Below are positions 6,544 to 7,107 of a stretch of DNA of 7,107 bases, in pieces. A model generated the notes under the pieces. The model was given only the letters and a program-made list of their open reading frames with translations, had not been told where the DNA came from and made no database searches. This DNA is from Acidobacteriota bacterium (GTDB lineage: Bacteria; Acidobacteriota; Terriglobia; Acidiferrales; UBA7541): assembly GCA_003153585.1 (NCBI GenBank), contig PLZZ01000081.1, forward strand, positions 1,639 to 8,745. Reading direction: 5' to 3'. Position 1 is the first letter of the stretch. The number at the start of each line of letters is the position of its first letter. The translations under genes and the position numbers were made by a program.

Positions 6544-7107
6544 CAAACCGCTGGCGGGGAAGCGCGTGGTAGTCACCCGCGCGACCGATCAGGCACACGA
6601 GCTGGCGCATTCACTCGAAGCGCTGGGCGCCGAAGTTCTCCTGTTGCCCACGGTGAGTTTTGCCGCGGTAGAAGATTCGCAAGCGCTCGACGCGGCGCTG
6701 CGGCGTCTAGCCGAATTCGACTGGATTCTTTTTACCAGCCGGAATGCGGTACGATTCTTCTGCCGGCGGATTGCTGAATTAGGTTTGGAGGTGGCTGCGC
6801 TGCAAGCGCCGCGGCCTCTGGTAGCAGCGGTTGGGCCTGCGACTGCCACGGCAGCAGCCGCTGAAGGATTTCGAGTGGATACGATTCCGAAAAATCACAG
6901 CGGCGACGCGCTGGCTAAGGAATTATGGGGCGCGATTGGCGATCGCAAGATTCTTTTGCCGCGAAGTGACCGCGCCGACGATCGTTTGCCGAATGCTCTG
7001 CGAGAAGCTGGAGCCGAAGTGACTGAAATTGTGGCGTATCGCACCTCCGCGCCTGTGTCTCTTGATCCGGCGATTCTAAACAGTATCCGTGACGCGGAAG
7101 TTGATGC
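6530..7107 (+). CDS. hemD: Uroporphyrinogen III synthase (partial, C-terminus beyond window)
   Basis: It cyclises hydroxymethylbilane with inversion of ring D to uroporphyrinogen III in the cytoplasm. The frame is open from 6530 to the window end: 192 full codons of a family usually near 250, so the last part is missing. The proposed start is TTG at 6530, 14 bases inside hemC; an in-frame stop at 6515-6517 rules out anything much earlier. GGGG at 6519-6522 could serve as ribosome binding site 7 bases upstream. The next plausible start (GTG, 6566) would remove the first half of the conserved strand GKRVVVTR (residues 10-17). Other family features are the linker-region ILFTSRNAVRFF (about 65-76), VGPATA (about 102-107) after the crossover between domains, and the well-known AGAEVTEIVAYRT stretch (about 157-169). 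HemD is poorly conserved overall, but these motifs and its place after hemC make the call secure. Only the exact start is uncertain. Confidence 0.93.
   Translation, partial: MDAVNKPLAGKRVVVTRATDQAHELAHSLEALGAEVLLLPTVSFAAVEDSQALDAALRRLAEFDWILFTSRNAVRFFCRRIAELGLEVAALQAPRPLVAAVGPATATAAAAEGFRVDTIPKNHSGDALAKELWGAIGDRKILLPRSDRADDRLPNALREAGAEVTEIVAYRTSAPVSLDPAILNSIRDAEVD

Overview
The window is a compact, GC-rich bacterial tetrapyrrole (heme) biosynthesis locus arranged as two divergent operons around one 135-base intergenic region. Nearly every base outside that gap is coding. It holds seven genes, all recognisable at family level, and the first and last run off the window edges.

The left arm is on the minus strand and is read from about 3326 down to 1. 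Its order is hemE (uroporphyrinogen decarboxylase), hemN (oxygen-independent coproporphyrinogen III dehydrogenase, radical SAM) and hemY/hemG (FAD-dependent protoporphyrinogen oxidase, 269 residues visible, C-terminus beyond base 1). The spacers are 2 and 12 bases, so the three genes are almost certainly one transcript. It covers the late steps from uroporphyrinogen III to protoporphyrin IX.

The right arm is on the plus strand, from 3462 to the end. Its order is a hemX/ccsA-like membrane protein, hemA (glutamyl-tRNA reductase), hemC (hydroxymethylbilane synthase) and hemD (uroporphyrinogen III synthase, 192 residues visible, C-terminus beyond 7107). The genes overlap by 1, 4 and 14 bases (TGATG, GTGA and a TTG start inside hemC), which indicates translational coupling. 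It covers the entry into the C5 pathway and formation of the uroporphyrinogen III ring. Steps not seen here are hemL, hemB and the terminal ferrochelatase; some may lie just outside the window.

The C5 route, a HemX next to HemA, and HemN paired with an FAD-type oxidase point to a free-living, Gram-negative-like bacterium. The gene order and protein style remind me of Acidobacteriota, but that is an impression from memory and not shown by the sequence. I see no mobile element, CRISPR array, tRNA, rRNA or sign of transfer. I also see no frameshift in any gene. I do not think the window holds a new system. The points worth checking are the divergent control region, the degenerate WWD motif of HemX and the non-ATG or coupled starts.
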